From NCBI GenBank assembly GCA_030867875.1, contig JAOWCC010000655.1:9694269-9758268 (forward strand): a stretch of DNA of 64,000 nt, in the 5' to 3' direction. The translations under genes were made by a program, and so were the position numbers. Numbering within the stretch: the first letter of the stretch is position 1; each line of letters begins with the position of its first letter. Below are positions 11,608 to 24,368 of this stretch, piece after piece. The DNA comes from Actinernus sp. WN-2022 (taxonomy: Eukaryota; Cnidaria; Anthozoa; Actiniaria; Actinernidae). The notes under the pieces were generated by a model that was not told the origin of the DNA, ran no database searches, and worked only from the letters and a program-made list of their open reading frames with translations.

Positions 11608-11799
11608 ATGGCGGCGGGTGGGAGTTTTGACTTAACAAAACCTTTAATATCAGCTGTTTTTTTGTGTAAACCAAAGGTTCCTTCGAGTGCAATACCAAGA
11701 TTGTTCTCTTTTCTAAAGCTGAGAGGTGTTTCACGGGCTTTGGACGGGAATTTATCACATTATGCGACATGCTTTAAGATACACTCGTGGGAGTCGTGA
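11608..11799 (+). CDS. Possible short ORF, 63 aa, no family recognised
   Basis: ATG in the context CAAGATGGCGGCG opens a 63-codon frame beginning MAAGGSFDLTKPLISAVFLC and ending GTG GGA GTC GTG AC at 11799 (TGA). Upstream 11490-11560 carries CCAAT-type words and is GC-richer than its surroundings, and TATAATAAAATG follows 30 bases after the stop. The ATGGCGGC word also occurs in MITEs of this region, so the frame may be chance or the first exon of an unseen gene. Confidence 0.2.
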   Translation: MAAGGSFDLTKPLISAVFLCKPKVPSSAIPRLFSFLKLRGVSRALDGNLSHYATCFKIHSWES

Positions 11800-13180
11800 C
11801 AGAACACAGCTCTGACTATAAAGACAGCTTGTATAATAAAATGTAAGTAGCCGCTAATCTGAACATGATAACCTTTATACCAATTGACTGTCGTTGTGTT
11901 GTTATTTATTGTTATTAACCTCTCGAAAGTGTAGTAGAAATGACCCGATTTCTCAGTTCTCTGACTGACAGGGGCCTTTTAAAAGAATTACAGTCGTTTC
12001 GCCCTCCATGCACAATGTATTTAAATGTTTATAAATTTGGGAACGAAAATCCAGCATGCAGTGAGTGAGTATAAACTGAGTAAGTAATCCGAAATGAAGA
12101 TTTTTTCAAACGAACGATAAATGACTCTGATGTGGAAATCGCATATTTATCTGTGGCGTGTTATTTATTGTTCTATTTCCCGGGTCTATTTACATCTGGC
12201 CAGTACCTCTTTGTATTTGATTATTATCTCTGGGTTCAGGCATTCTACAGTGTATTTAATGTTTTTTTTAGAACTGACATAATGATATTATGTATAGAGT
12301 AGTGTATGTATCATTATTGCAAGTTTATAACATTATACTTACATGTACATGTAAGTGGCACTCTTTCTTTCCCTTCCCCTTTCTTGGTACCATTATAATT
12401 ATTATATCCATGCAAGCTAGATCTTGTTTCAGTGTTTTCCATCTGAGGTGGTTCTGGCTTAAGATAACCCTAAGGTTACCTTAAGGACCTACCTTCTCAT
12501 CATTGTATTTCTTATTATGCCTTATTACTCGTAGACATTTCCATCATCTTATGAGAAAATAAATGTAATTGTTGTTGTTGTTCCTCAGTTCTTGGCGTCA
12601 GCATAGTCACTTTCACTCGGTCATGATCAGGAGTATGAGTACTTTTAAGAATTATTTGGGAATGAAAATTAATCATGCTGCGACCCCAATGATATAGAAA
12701 AATGAGTGGACATATGTATTTTCCTCCGGTGTGAATAACATGAATTCTCATGGTTGTTAGGTTGGTACACGTGCGTTTTCCGCACGTGAGTATTGAAGCC
12801 TTATGCATATAAGGCTATTGGAAATCAATTGTTTTTCATCCAGGTTTGTTCGTTCGACTAGATACAGCATCACTTATAACGGTAATTTTTATTATGTTTT
12901 ATTATTGTTTTTTCTAATATTGTGATATGTGACAGAATGTTTGAATAGTTTAATCATTATGCCAATTAATTGTTGGTTATGTACTCATATTAATTCAATT
13001 TCATTGTTCTATGTCACCAGTCTCGCCTTGAAGCCTTGCGTTTTTAAGCTACGGCTAAGAGGCCGTTGAAGAAGCTCGTTGATGTCGTATTTTACTCGGC
13101 AATATCTTATTAGAAACGAGGCTGGATAAGGAAAAAAGGGACTTATTTTTCAATCAGCATCTCGTTGCCGGATTAATTAT
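11800..13180. other. AT-rich non-coding stretch
   Basis: No gene supported. Contains a TTGTTGTTGTTG microsatellite near 12567-12580 and a palindromic ATAACCCTAAGGTTAC word at about 12465-12480. Frames up to 97 codons on the minus strand show no domain or splice pattern. Confidence 0.5.
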
Positions 13181-15178
13181 TTGCCATAAGTGGCTCACTT
13201 GAGAGTAAGTATCGCGAGAATTCAGATATGAGAATGTAAGTTATCAGATTTTAATTAAGTAGTTTTTTTTCCTTGAATTGTGGGAATTCAGAGACTACAG
13301 AAATGTATGTTCATTATTTTCAAGAAAATGTTGAAGTTATAAGTTGAAATTAGAAGCAAACGTTTTTTGTTTGTTTTTTCGCAAAGTGTGAGTTTGGCAT
13401 TGTTATGACAATTGTTATCATTTCTGTTACCATTGTTGTTGTTATCAATATAATTATTTAATGTATTTGTGTAGGAAAGGTTTGTAAAAACAATATTTGT
13501 TTGCAATATATACTTTACAAACAATCTTATTGTTAATAGTACTAATAATATTAAACATGCAGAATAATTCGTTTTCACACAATGTCTCGTTTGGGAGCTG
13601 GACGTTCTCTTCTGGTGTTTGGGTTGTGTCTGGATTTAAGAACGAAATGTTCATAACTAGTAAGAAAATGTCGAAACAATAGAAGTATATATATTTTTTT
13701 CAATATATAATAAGTAATATTATTAGTATTGTGATTATCATTAATACTGTAATGACTTGTATATAAATTGTTATCATTACTTACATTCAGACGAATTATT
13801 TAGTACAGTAGTAGTTGTTGGAGATCACCCAAGTCAGTCAACACTAAATGTTCGCATGGCGAACCAAGCCGTTTTTTCTGTGAATTGTGAAAACCAGTCG
13901 GAGATACGAATATGAATATGGTCGAATACTATCAAGGTCAGTTATCTTTTCTGAGAGGAATCGTTTTTTCCCCGAATTGTGAGTTCATCGGCTCCCCATT
14001 ATCTTAGTGAAATCGCAAGAAAAGGTTGAAGCAAGAAAAGGTAGGGACATTTAGCATCTAGTACTATTTTGATTATTTATAGCTTGTCGTTAACGTTTTT
14101 GCTTCGATTTTGCGTAAGGTTATAACTTTAGTTACACTTATACTGCAACGCCTATCATGTTATGAAGTCATTACAATTATAATCAGTACGGTATTAATCG
14201 TTATATATTTATCATTAACACGCAGATGACTTCTCACCGGAGAGCAAGCCGGTTTTTTCCCTGAATTGCGAAAAATCATATGACAATAAATATATTATGA
14301 AGCAAAGTGGGATCTTAAGGTTTAAATTTCAAGAACATAGTACTTAACAAGATTATTCGATCGACAGTCCATGAGGTTGACAAATCGCAGACTAGATTTG
14401 AGATAATGGCTCATTCTAAGAGCAAGCCGTTCTCACTGAATTACGAAAATTCAGAGGTGAGAATGTATAGCATATGTAAGATTCACCACCGGAGCAAGTC
14501 TCCGTAATTGAATGGCGAGCGATTCAGAGATAAGAATGTTGCATCAGACTATGAGAAAGCGTGAACGCCATTGTCTGCACTCAATTGTGAGACTTCATGG
14601 ATTAAGATGTAAGACTATTGTTTAGTTAATGGCTCTCCTCGGAGCAAGCCATTGTTAATGATTACGAGTTTTCAGAGGCGGGAATGCCATTGTCCGCACT
14701 GAATCAGTTGAGAATTCAGGGGTGACAATGTAAGACATGAGGCTAATGGCTCTACTAAGAGCGAGTCGTTGTCACTAAATTACGAGAATTCAGAAGGGAG
14801 AAGGTCGTTATAGCATTCACCCGACGGTTAATTAAGCCGTTTATACTGAATTGCGAGCGATTCAGAAGTAAGAATGGATGGCATCAGGCCAAGATTAAGC
14901 TGTTGTCTCTGAATTGTGGTAGTTCAGAGACGAGAACGCTATTGTCCACTTGAATTGTGACGATTCAGGGGCGAAGATGTGAAACAAGAGGCAAATGGCT
15001 CTTATTGAGAACGAGCCGTTGTCACTGAATTTGTGAGAATTCAGAGGTGTGAACGCTGTTATCCGCACTGAATTGTGACAATTCAGGGGCGAAGATAAAA
15101 ACAGGCAAATGCTCTTATTAGAGCAAGCCATTGTTAAACAAATGATTATAAGGCTCCAGAGGCGGAATCCATTGTCCG
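13181..15178. repeat. Degenerate flank of a palindrome-bearing satellite
   Basis: From about 13190 the words CTGAATTGTGAGAATTCAG, GAGCAAGCCGTT and AATGGCTC(A) recur with rising regularity (for example near 13275, 13865, 13970, 14265, 14450, 14690, 14920, 15065). Spacing is irregular and the copies are diverged. They are the same words as in the regular array to the right, so this looks like the decayed edge of one satellite. No coding capacity. Confidence 0.65.
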
Positions 15179-15960
15179 CACTGAATTGTGAGAATTCAGT
15201 GGCGAAGATGCAAAGCATGAGGCAAATGGCTCACATGAGAGCAAGCCGTTGTTATTGAATCGCGAGGATTCAGAGGCGGAAGCCTTATCCGCACTGAATT
15301 GTGAGAATATAATTCAGTGGCGAAGATGCAAAGCATGAGGCAAATGGCTCACATGAGAGCAAGCCGTTGTTATTGAATCGCGAGGATTCAGAGGCGGAAT
15401 GCCTTATCCGCACTGAATTGTGAGAATATAATTCAGTGGCGAAGATGCAAAGCATGAGGCAAATGGCTCACATGAGAGCAAGCCGTTGTTATTGAATCGC
15501 GAGGATTCAGAGGCGGAAAGCCTTATCCGCACTGAATTGTGAGAATTCAGTGGCGAAGATGCAAAGCATGAGGCAAATGGCTCACATGAGAGCAAGCCGT
15601 TGTTATTGAATCGTGAGGATTCAGAGGCGGAATGCCTTATCCGCACTGAATTGTGAGAATTCAGTGGCGAAGATGCAAAGCATGAGGCAAATGCCTCACA
15701 TGAGAGCAAGCCGTTGTTATTGAATCGTGAGGATTCAGAGGCGGAAAGCCTTATCCGCACTGAAGTGTGAGAATTCAGTGGCGAAGATGCAAAGCATGAG
15801 GCAAATGGCTCACATGAGAGCAAGCCGTTGTTATTGAATCGTGAGGATTCAGAGGCGGAATGCCTTATCCGCACTGAATTGTGAGAATTCAGTGGCGAAG
15901 ATGCAAAGCATGAGGCAAATGGCTCACATGAGAGCAAGCCGTTGTTATTAAATTGCCAGA
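15179..15960. repeat. Satellite array, 114-119 bp unit, seven copies
   Basis: The word GCAAAGCATGAGGCAAATG starts at 15210, 15328, 15447, 15561, 15675, 15789 and 15903: intervals of 118, 119, then 114 four times. Each unit has two near-palindromes (CTGAATTGTGAGAATTCAG and TGAATCGTGAGGATTCA) and GGCTCACATGAGAGCAAGCC. The two longer intervals carry a 4-5 base ATATA insertion inside the first palindrome. Because 114 is a multiple of three, a 203-codon minus-strand frame of 38-residue repeats exists by chance. Confidence 0.9.
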
Positions 15961-17020
15961 ATTTAGAGGTAAAAATATATCTTGACGGTATTAGACTAGG
16001 AGACGGTATAAGCACTAGTCATGTCCTTAGGTCTAGAAAATTGTTGTGTGAAGCAAACAGCTTGTTTGTTTTTTTCTTTTTGTTTTGTTTTCGTTGGTTA
16101 TATTTTCACAGTTCTGTACAGTTCTTCACTCTGGAGCAGAAGGAGACGGACTGAGTTCTCAAGTTAATGAGCCAAGTCTACTCGGCTACCAACTACATTA
16201 GAGGCCAACCGAATATGTTTTCTGTTATGGCTTCCATAGACATGTTAAAACAGGATTATTTTGGATAATAAGCCAAAATGTAACACGAAGTACACGTTGA
16301 AGTTTACAATTATTCTCACATAATCTAAATGCAAATAAAGGACTTAATTTTTAATTTACAATGTTTTAATTAATGTTTTTTACAAACAGCGTTTTTAAGT
16401 GTCCAATTCATATTTCAAAGCTATGTTGACATCAAGTCCTCTACCCGTTTGGATAAGGTAGCATTTCGCATGATACAAGATGTGGGTCATGCGCAATATA
16501 TTTTCCTTTAGCTTTTACATATCCAATTTTAATCTCGGGAGAGCAGTTTTAACTAATATGTTTGTTAGAATACTATAGAGTGCAGCCATAACTTCAATAC
16601 CAATCTCAAATAAGGACGCCAGAGTACTATTTAGATTTTGGCTTTAGCCCTCGGAGCCTTGTACGATTGCATTCGGCCGAGGAGTACGTTTCCAGAAAAT
16701 TTTCCACAGCAAGGTGGTTTTTTATTTCTGGTTTTTCGTATCGGGCAACGTACATATTACAGTCACGACTATTGTAACCTATGAGGATTGAATGACTGAA
16801 TCTGTATTAGTCGCATGTGATATAACATAATATTTGGAAGAAGTGTAATTAACATCGTAGGTACTTGTTCAGTTAGAATTCCAAGATATGTAAACAGTCC
16901 AGTATTTGAACAATAACCCTGTAATATACGTGTACGGCTCAGCATTATTGCAGTCATAACTATTGTCAGTAACATTATGAAGATTGACTTAATAAAAGTG
17001 GTGCGTTGTACTAGTCGCTT
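15961..17020. other. Non-coding spacer with a two-copy flank repeat
   Basis: No gene seen. Two diverged copies of a unit reading CAGTCAYRACTATTGT ... GATTGA ... TAGTCGC lie at about 16760-16815 and 16950-17018, the second abutting the left end of E1. Confidence 0.5.
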
Positions 17021-17099
17021 CCCTTACGAAAACGAACCTATCTTTTTACTATCTAATTCCTATCGTTAAACTAACTGAAGCTATATATATCCAACATCC

Positions 17100-18060
17100 A
17101 AAAAACTATATCTTTTTACTATCTGCAGCTTTTTTCGGATAGTCTGCACTTATCTTATTAATATCTTTTTGCTAGTTAAACAATATCTGCTAAAAAGTTA
17201 GATAACAGATAGTCTATCTGAATGCTAACTGATTTGAAAGATAGTGATCAGATAGTCTATCCAAAAACTAACCCATTACATATAAAATATAAGATACGAT
17301 TCAGATAGAGTATCTTAACACTAACTGTTGTTCAGATAACATTTAGATAGGTATCTGAAAACTAACTCCACATTTAAAACGTTCGGATAGTATTCAGATA
17401 GACTATCCGAAAACTAACCCATTACATACAAAATAGAAGATATGATTCAGATAGAGTATCTTAACACTAACTGTTGTTCAGATAACATTTAGATAGATAT
17501 CTGAAAACTAACTCTACATTTAAAACATTCAGATAGTATTCAGATAGACTATCCGAAAACTAACCCATTACATATAAAATAGAAGATATGATTCAGATAG
17601 AGTATCTTAACACTAACTGTTGTTCAGATAACATTTAGATAGGTATCTGAAAACTAACTCCACATTTAAAACGTTCGGATAGTATTCAGATAGACTATCC
17701 GAAAACTAACCCATTACATACAAAATAGAAGATATGATTCAGATAGAGTATCTTAACACTAACTGTTGTTCAGATAACATTTAGATAGATATCTGAAAAC
17801 TAACTCTACATTTAAAACATTCAGATAGTATTCAGATAGACTATCCGAAAACTAACCCATTACATATAAAATAGAAGATATGATTCAGATAGAGTATCTT
17901 AACACTAACTGTTGTTCAGATAACATTTAGATGTACAGTGTACATATCTGAAAACTAACTCTACATTTAAAACATTTGGATAGTATTCAGATAGACTATC
18001 CAAAAACTATAAACCCATTACATATAAAATATGATATATATATGATTCAGTTACATATAG
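17100..18060. repeat. 146 bp GATAG/CTATC subterminal satellite, six units
   Basis: AACCCATTACA-type anchors start at 17271, 17417, 17563, 17709, 17855 and 18013: four exact 146 bp intervals, then 158. Each unit has several inverted words such as GATAGACTATC and AGATAGATATCT. Neighbouring units alternate between two types (ACATACAAAAT with TTCGGATAG; ACATATAAAAT with TTCAGATAG), so the real repeat is a 292 bp dimer. E2 carries only three units at 48411-48753. Confidence 0.9.
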
Positions 18061-18068
18061 CAGATTTT

Positions 18069-18102
<34 letters not shown>

Positions 18103-18103
<1 letters not shown>

Positions 18104-18318
18104 AGCCGTTTGCAAAAATTCTGACCCCCTTACCATATATAAATATATATCAAACATATATCTAACATTATGGGATGTCATTGCTGATATTTTTTTCAAG
18201 TTGCCTATCATCAAGGGCTTCAGAAATAAATATAGGAAGAGGTATCCCATAATGTTTGATACATTTTTTATATATATTTATATATGGTGAGGGGGGTCAG
18301 AATTTTTGCAAACGGCTG
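18103..18318. mobile_element. MITE, 216 bp, TA target duplication
   Basis: The perfect inverted ends CAGCCGTTTGCAAAAATTCT continue as GACCCCC, flanked by TA. It is inserted in the TA microsatellite of E1 and absent from E2. The stem continues through TATATATAAATATAT and CATTATGGGAT-type words, so the single strand would fold over nearly its full length. It is related in its end sequence to the element at 4658-6426. Confidence 0.85.
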
Positions 18319-18322
18319 TATA

Positions 18323-20009
18323 CAGTCCCGCTCAAAAAGTTTGCAACCACCACTAAACGCCAAACGGCGCTAACGGTTTTTAGCGGCGCTAGTGCCACTA
18401 ACTTTTACCGTTAGTGCCACCAAACCACTAAACGTCTAGCGCCGTCGACGGCTAGCCACCAAACGTCTAGCGCCGTCGACGGCTAGCCACCAAAAGTTCT
18501 GAGCCACCAACAGCTAGCCACCAAAACCTCTGAGCCACCAACGGCTAGCCACTAAATCGTTGAGCCGCCGACGTTTCAAGAAGTTTATTTTGAAGCCTTT
18601 TATGCGCTGACTTGAGGTATTTTGCATTTTGAGAAGTTTAATGATTTTGAAATGGTCGTCAAGGCCGAGTTTTGAGAAATTTCTTTTGAAACGTTTGTTT
18701 TATTAGTCAGTTCATCGGTTTACGTGGCAGTACTGAAGGAATAAATATTCAACTAAAATAAATTTACCATCTAGTGTCAGCAGCCGAGTTTTAAGTACCG
18801 GTAGTTAATTTTGAAACGGTTAACGTCTACTAGTCAGCCGTATAAGTTCGATTCATCGACTCTCACGAGTCACAGCGCATGGCCCACTGAATGTAGAAGT
18901 CCACTGAACTTCAACTAACTTTACCGTCCCATTACAGGTTGCCGAAAAAAAATATTTTTGCAGGTGGGGTATTTTATTAACTCATCACAAAGTGATGAAG
19001 TTAAAAACTCCAGAAGATTTGATAGAGTGTGATCTCACGGCAATTAACATTCATTTGACAACAAATTGGAAAACAGCCAAAACGTCTCACTGTTAGGCAT
19101 GCAGAGATCGACTCAAAGCATTTCCCGCATCAGGTGAAACTGTTCAGACATGAAACGAAAATGAAATAAAAACTTACAAAACATTTTATTCTGAAGGTAG
19201 AAAATGTCCGGTGCGATCCAGGCGATTTTAAAGCCAAACACTGACGGCCTATAAATACGATGATTATTCAAATCAGTTCGTGGAAAATGTCACGTTTCAC
19301 AGCCGTGTCGTAGAATTCTTGAGACCTTTGAGAAACGCATCCACATTAATAAAAGAACTCCAGAATATTTTATTGTACATCTTTTTCATTTTCCATAAAG
19401 GTTGAGTCCATGTACATGTAGTTGTGTGGTGAATTAAACTACAGTCGCACTTCCCGCGAACTTCACGGCGTGACACTCCAGTGTTGTGTCAAAAACCAGA
19501 CAATGTCTGCCCAGCAAAGCGGTTTCAAGCAACACGTGAAGAATGAAACAGGAAGTTAGCTGTTTTACTGAACGGTTTTGAAGTGATTTTCTTTAGTTAG
19601 GCTCCTTTAGTTATTCCAGGGAAAATCTGTGAAGTTCCCAAAAAAATGTCTTCGATTCTGTCAGACACGATGCGACTACAATTATTGTTAATATGCTAAT
19701 TTTCGACTTCAGTTTGTTTACATTCACTCACACCGCAGCACAGTGCAGTGAAAACTTTTTCAATCGTGCACTGCTAACGGCTAGCCGCCAAATGTCTTGA
19801 GCCATTGACGGCTAGCCACCAAACGTCTAGCGCCGTCGACGGCTAGCCACCAAACGTCTAGTGGCGTCTACGGCTAGCCACCAAACGTCTAGTGGCGTCG
19901 ACGGCTAGCCACCAGTTTTTACCGTTAGTGCCACCAAACCACTAACGCCCAGCCGCTAAAAAATTAGCGGCGCTGGTGGCGCTGACGGTTGCAAAGTTTT
20001 TGAGCGGGA

Positions 20010-20012
<3 letters not shown>
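18323..20012. mobile_element. Non-autonomous TA-flanked element, 1,690 bp, with internal tandem repeats
   Basis: The inverted ends CAGTCCCGCTCAAAAA-(G)TTTGCAACC are flanked by TA and directly adjoin the previous MITE. About 220 bp inside each end is made of a ~31 bp repeat (GGCTAGCCACCAAACGTCTA + GCGCCGTCGAC) and GGCGCTAGTGCC-type words. The 1.2 kb centre holds no long frame or transposase. E2 lacks it, so it entered after the two copies separated. Confidence 0.85.
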
Positions 20013-20049
<37 letters not shown>

Positions 20050-20161
20050 CATTAATTTAGATATACATTGTATACAGTAGATATCTGAAAACTAACTGTA
20101 CCATATGTTATCAATGAAACGCCGGGCTGCAAATAATGTACCTATCAATGTTAAGCCCAAG

Positions 20162-20450
20162 CATAGTTAATAGAGTGGAATGGTAATGAAACCCGGCAAA
20201 CTTCAAAGGGGCTAACAAAGGCGCTGCGATTTATGTTGGAAGGGGGCAAGACAAAAGATTGTGCAGGGTCATAGTTCGTTAGCGTCCCCTGAACGACTGA
20301 ACTCACGCGTTTCTATTGGCTGATTGATTAACACATTGGAATTTCTATTGTGTTTTGTGCAGGGTAGTGGTTGAAAAAAGCTAACAAAGACATACATGTA
20401 TAACAAAGAAGGTCGCTGGGTTTCATAACCATTCCACTCTATTAACTATG
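20162..20450. mobile_element. MITE, 289 bp, 7 bp target duplication with empty site in E2
   Basis: The ends are inverted copies of CATAGTTAATAGAGTGGAAT followed by GGTWATGAAACCC. Direct repeats GCCCAAG flank it (20155-20161 and 20451-20457), and E2 has a single GCCCAAG (as CTTGGGC at 45825-45831) with continuous flanks. A 7 bp duplication does not match the common superfamilies cleanly. Confidence 0.9.
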
Positions 20451-20457
20451 GCCCAAG

Positions 20458-23400
20458 TTTATAAATAAGATACAGAACTGACTCTCATTCTTTATATTAC
20501 TTATCAAACTCACAGGTGAATAGTTTCTTGGCCACTAAAATTTTGAAAATCAGAATTTATTTTGCAGAGAAATTTGAAGTCAAAATCTGGGCCATTCTGT
20601 ATCTGATTTATATTATCTTTTTACCTTTCAGTATAAGTAACCAGTAGTTACGATTCCCAGATTTTAGTGGCTGGGTATTCTAAAGTTGCATTTTTGTGTT
20701 AGTGAGGGTAATCACACCCAGACATCAAACAGGAGTCTAATGCGCAGCTTAAGGGGTTCCAGGCAGTGGAATGTATTTTTTGTAGGTTAAGTGTGGGTAT
20801 TCGCACTCAAACAGGAGTCTAATGTGCAACCTTAGGGGTGGCGGACAAGGGAATGGGCCGATGGGATTATTCATGGTTGAGATTGAAAGAAGCTGGAACA
20901 GGTGTTGGCAAAGATTATAGCTGAACTAGGGGAATCTGGGCATGGAGTGGTAGGAATGAATCGAAAACGAAAATATATCAGGAATAATTGTGAAAGAAAA
21001 CCTCAGTGAAAATTTGCAAGGATCAACAGACGAAGCAGGACTTGATATTCCAGCATGGGATCTAATAAGCAAAATTATAAAAGTATTGAAAGAATGATAC
21101 CAGGCTGATTGGTACGGTATTGGGAATAATGATGTAGAACCAATATATCTTGCCTGGCATGGCCAATCTTAGCCTGCTCCACCATACGTTTTTTTTTCCA
21201 CTCTCGTAAATTCGAAGAAAAAGAAATGTCTGTTTATCCGAGCTTACATGTAATTAGTTTGCAATATGCAAGCACGGCATCAGCATATTTGTTTTATTTT
21301 TCTGGCCAATGAGAGCTACATGTATTGTTAGAATTTTTTAATTGGCGTGACATGCAACAGTTGCAAACTTTCACCTCGTTGGTGTCATAGTGCAAATATA
21401 TAAAAACAATCATGTTACCAAATCAGTTAAGTCTCCAAAGCCAAAATTTGAATCAATCCATTTCTGCTGTTTGTAAATATATACATGTACATGTAGCTTT
21501 CATGGAAGTTCATTGAGCTTTGGGAGGCTAAACATACAGTATGAGATAATGAAACATGAAATGTACAAATTGGTTTTGTCTCGAGCGTGGGAACAGTCCC
21601 CAGTGATTGGTCAGTGGCAAATGTCATTGTCAGAACCTTTTAAATGTAACATTACATGTAAAGATGTGACGTTCAGGGATATGGAAGGTAAAATCTGATT
21701 GGTTCATAACACAATGAGGCTTAAATAATAAGCGCTCTGGTAAGCAGACGTTTCTTTTACTTCGAATTTATGAAAGTGGAAAAAAATGTCTGGTGTAACA
21801 GGCTATATAGGCCAGTCCCCATTAGCGCTAGGTTAACAAATTGTGAAACTGTCAAAATCCCTATACATGTATAAAGTGGAGAGGCTTGAGAAATGATTTA
21901 AGTGTTTAGTGCGACTATAAAATCCTAATTAATGCATGAAATACATGTAGCTCTAATGTACATGTAAGTGAAGGGGTGGACTAGTAAATATAATGTGAAA
22001 CGTAAGTAAATTCTAAAAAATACAGTACCACGCTTGTTGAAGTGTGAAGAGGAAGTTACAAGTCACATTTGGATATTATTATTTATATTTAGCTGATTGT
22101 CAGTCAAAGAGTCTCATCAATTCCGATTAGTTGGCTAAAGGCAATTTTCCAAACACAACTTCAAACTTTCAGGGTAGCACTTCAACAAAAACTAATAATA
22201 ATACTATTGTTGGATTCTGTAGTACATTTACATGTATGCCTTGGCTAATTAAGAAGTACCAGCATATAATATTTATGCACCTCCAGGGGAGCCGGGAGCG
22301 GGAATTTGACATTTTCTCCCCAAAAAAAATCAAATTCCCCACCCTCGGAAAAAAACATGTTTGGTCAAAAATATCAAATTCTTTGTTATGGGTGTTACAT
22401 TCAGACACTACTTTTTGGCATTTACTCCTGTGTAGTAAGCCATAGGAGTTATTACTTTTTCTCTTGCTTAAAATGAGAAAGTAGTGAGAGGTTCAATTTA
22501 AGTGGAATCAGAAAGTGCTCAAGTCTTTATTAGACTAAATTTATAACTGAAGGCAATTAGTGAGCGCTACGGACGTTAGAATAAAAGACATGATATTTCA
22601 ACAGAAATCTTCAAAGTTAAATTGCTGTGAGATGAGAAGGTACAAATGTACACCAGGCTAGTTTTATGATTTTAAGTATGTACAGCAGGTAGTCAATAGT
22701 TATTTATTCAGTGCCATTTATCATCATCACCTTCTTTACTTTTGGCAGAGGGGATAAAAAACAGTGTTATGGACGTCACATCATTTGTAACGGCCGTTAC
22801 ACATGCAAAATTGCCTAACAACGATTGTTATAATATGAAAGTTTTAGAACAGTTCTAACAAGCTTTAGTTAACCCTCCTTGATAATATTGTAAGTGCAGA
22901 ACATTTTAAAAGTTATATTTAACATTGGTAGTGGTATTTGTTGACAACCACCCAAAAACCTAATATTTACCGGTATCGAATTAGGTGTAAGTGTTGATAT
23001 TTTTTTAATATTACATGTACTTTGGGTTCCCCCAGGTGAAGCCAACAAAACAATGTAGCTAATAATGCTATATTATATAACCCTGAGGTATCCAGAATTC
23101 ATGAAACCTTTAAGTTTCTCTATACATGTAGCTTCCATTTTCAAACTTTCCATAATCCCCTTTCTCATGTGGAACTGCTCCAAATATCTGCCCTGTCTTC
23201 CTTAGGCTAATAGTTGCAGGGTACAACGTATTCTGCAATTCAGTCCCTTCCTTATTTCTAATAAATAACCCCACCCTGGGCAGGTAGCGTATGTCAAAAT
23301 CCCCATCATCAGGGTAGCCCTGTCTGTCAAATTCCCCCCGGGCTTAACATTGATTGTTGCATTAGCAAATGAAATACAACATTATTTCAAATGAGATGTG

Positions 23401-24316
23401 TATATATATATGTGCACAAATTAATAATAACTACATTCATTATTAGAACCATGCATTGGCTAGCTTACGTACAACCAAACCGTATTTAAGTTTTTATTTC
23501 AGTGTCTGTATTTAGTACGGATCTGTGGATCTACAGTCTCGCATTCATGTGAAAACGTTTTTGTGGCTAGTCGATCTACATGTAAATATGGCCTAGCTTG
23601 CCTTCTTCAATTAAATATAAACCTGTTTAAAAGAACGTTTAAAATGTTGGATGTGTTCATATATTAACCTCATACTCGAGATCCATGTAAGAACCATTCA
23701 CAAGTGAAAATAAAGAGCCCAAATAACCGTACCTGTAGAGCTGCACCATAGTCCATACTGTAAATGTTGATGTCACAATTATGTCAATACCATTTCATTT
23801 TTCTGCGGCAATACTCCAATAGTATTAGTCGTGAAGTTGGAGATGTTGGATGAGCTTGAAGTATACACTTTGAATGTCTCATATATTTTCTTTCAAAGTG
23901 CCATTGGAAGTTTGGATGTTGAATTTCAAGGAAAACTCGTGTCTACACTGTCACTGTCAACCCGTACAACTAGCCAGCCACTCTCCGACTCATTGGTACC
24001 GGAATCGGTCCAATACTCCGCCATATTATGTTAAATGCATCACTAAAATGTTAAATTCTTGAGTGATCGGTTTCCAAGCCTTGATTACCTTCATTTTCAA
24101 TGCCATTTGGAATCCATATCCAACATTGTATAACTCCAACCGAACTCGTTTTCAAAATGGCTGCCAAGAAGGCTTCATTACATTATGGGATGTATTGGTG
24201 CATTATGGGATTGATTTGCAAAGTTTGCATTGCATTGTGTGTATTATTTTACCAACGGTCATTTTCGGTACAAGTTGGCGTGGGATCTCTTTACATTATT
24301 ACAATATCTGTATAAT
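20458..24316. other. E1 body shared with E2, no clear gene
   Basis: This stretch aligns in inverted orientation with 39.68-45.82 kb. No frame above 105 codons is open and none has a domain pattern, and the reading frames are not well kept between the copies. It includes the word GGCTTCACC(A)GGGGGAACCC and the empty TA site (23730-23731) for the pogo-like element found in E2. Confidence 0.6.
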
Positions 24317-24368
24317 ATGGCTTCAAGAAAAGGCAAGCCTGTGGAGCAAGCCTTAGAAAACAAAGGAG
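24317..24368 (+). CDS. Candidate first exon of an E1-encoded protein
   Basis: ATG opens MASRKGKPVEQALENKG and reaches a consensus donor (GGAG|GTAAGA) at 24369; reading on would give GKMGSLNLCDLYKRWSV before a stop. The same peptide is readable in E2 (about 40180-40220, minus strand), but there the ATG is ATA. A basic start plus a good donor suggest a real exon, but no acceptor-linked partner could be proved. Confidence 0.3.

Noticed and set aside
15179..15960. A CRISPR array
   Set aside because: Units are 114-119 bp with no unique spacers, and the DNA is eukaryotic.
15404..16015. 203-codon minus-strand reading frame of 38-residue repeats
   Set aside because: It is the 114 bp satellite read through; 114 is divisible by three, and the frame has no start context or domain.
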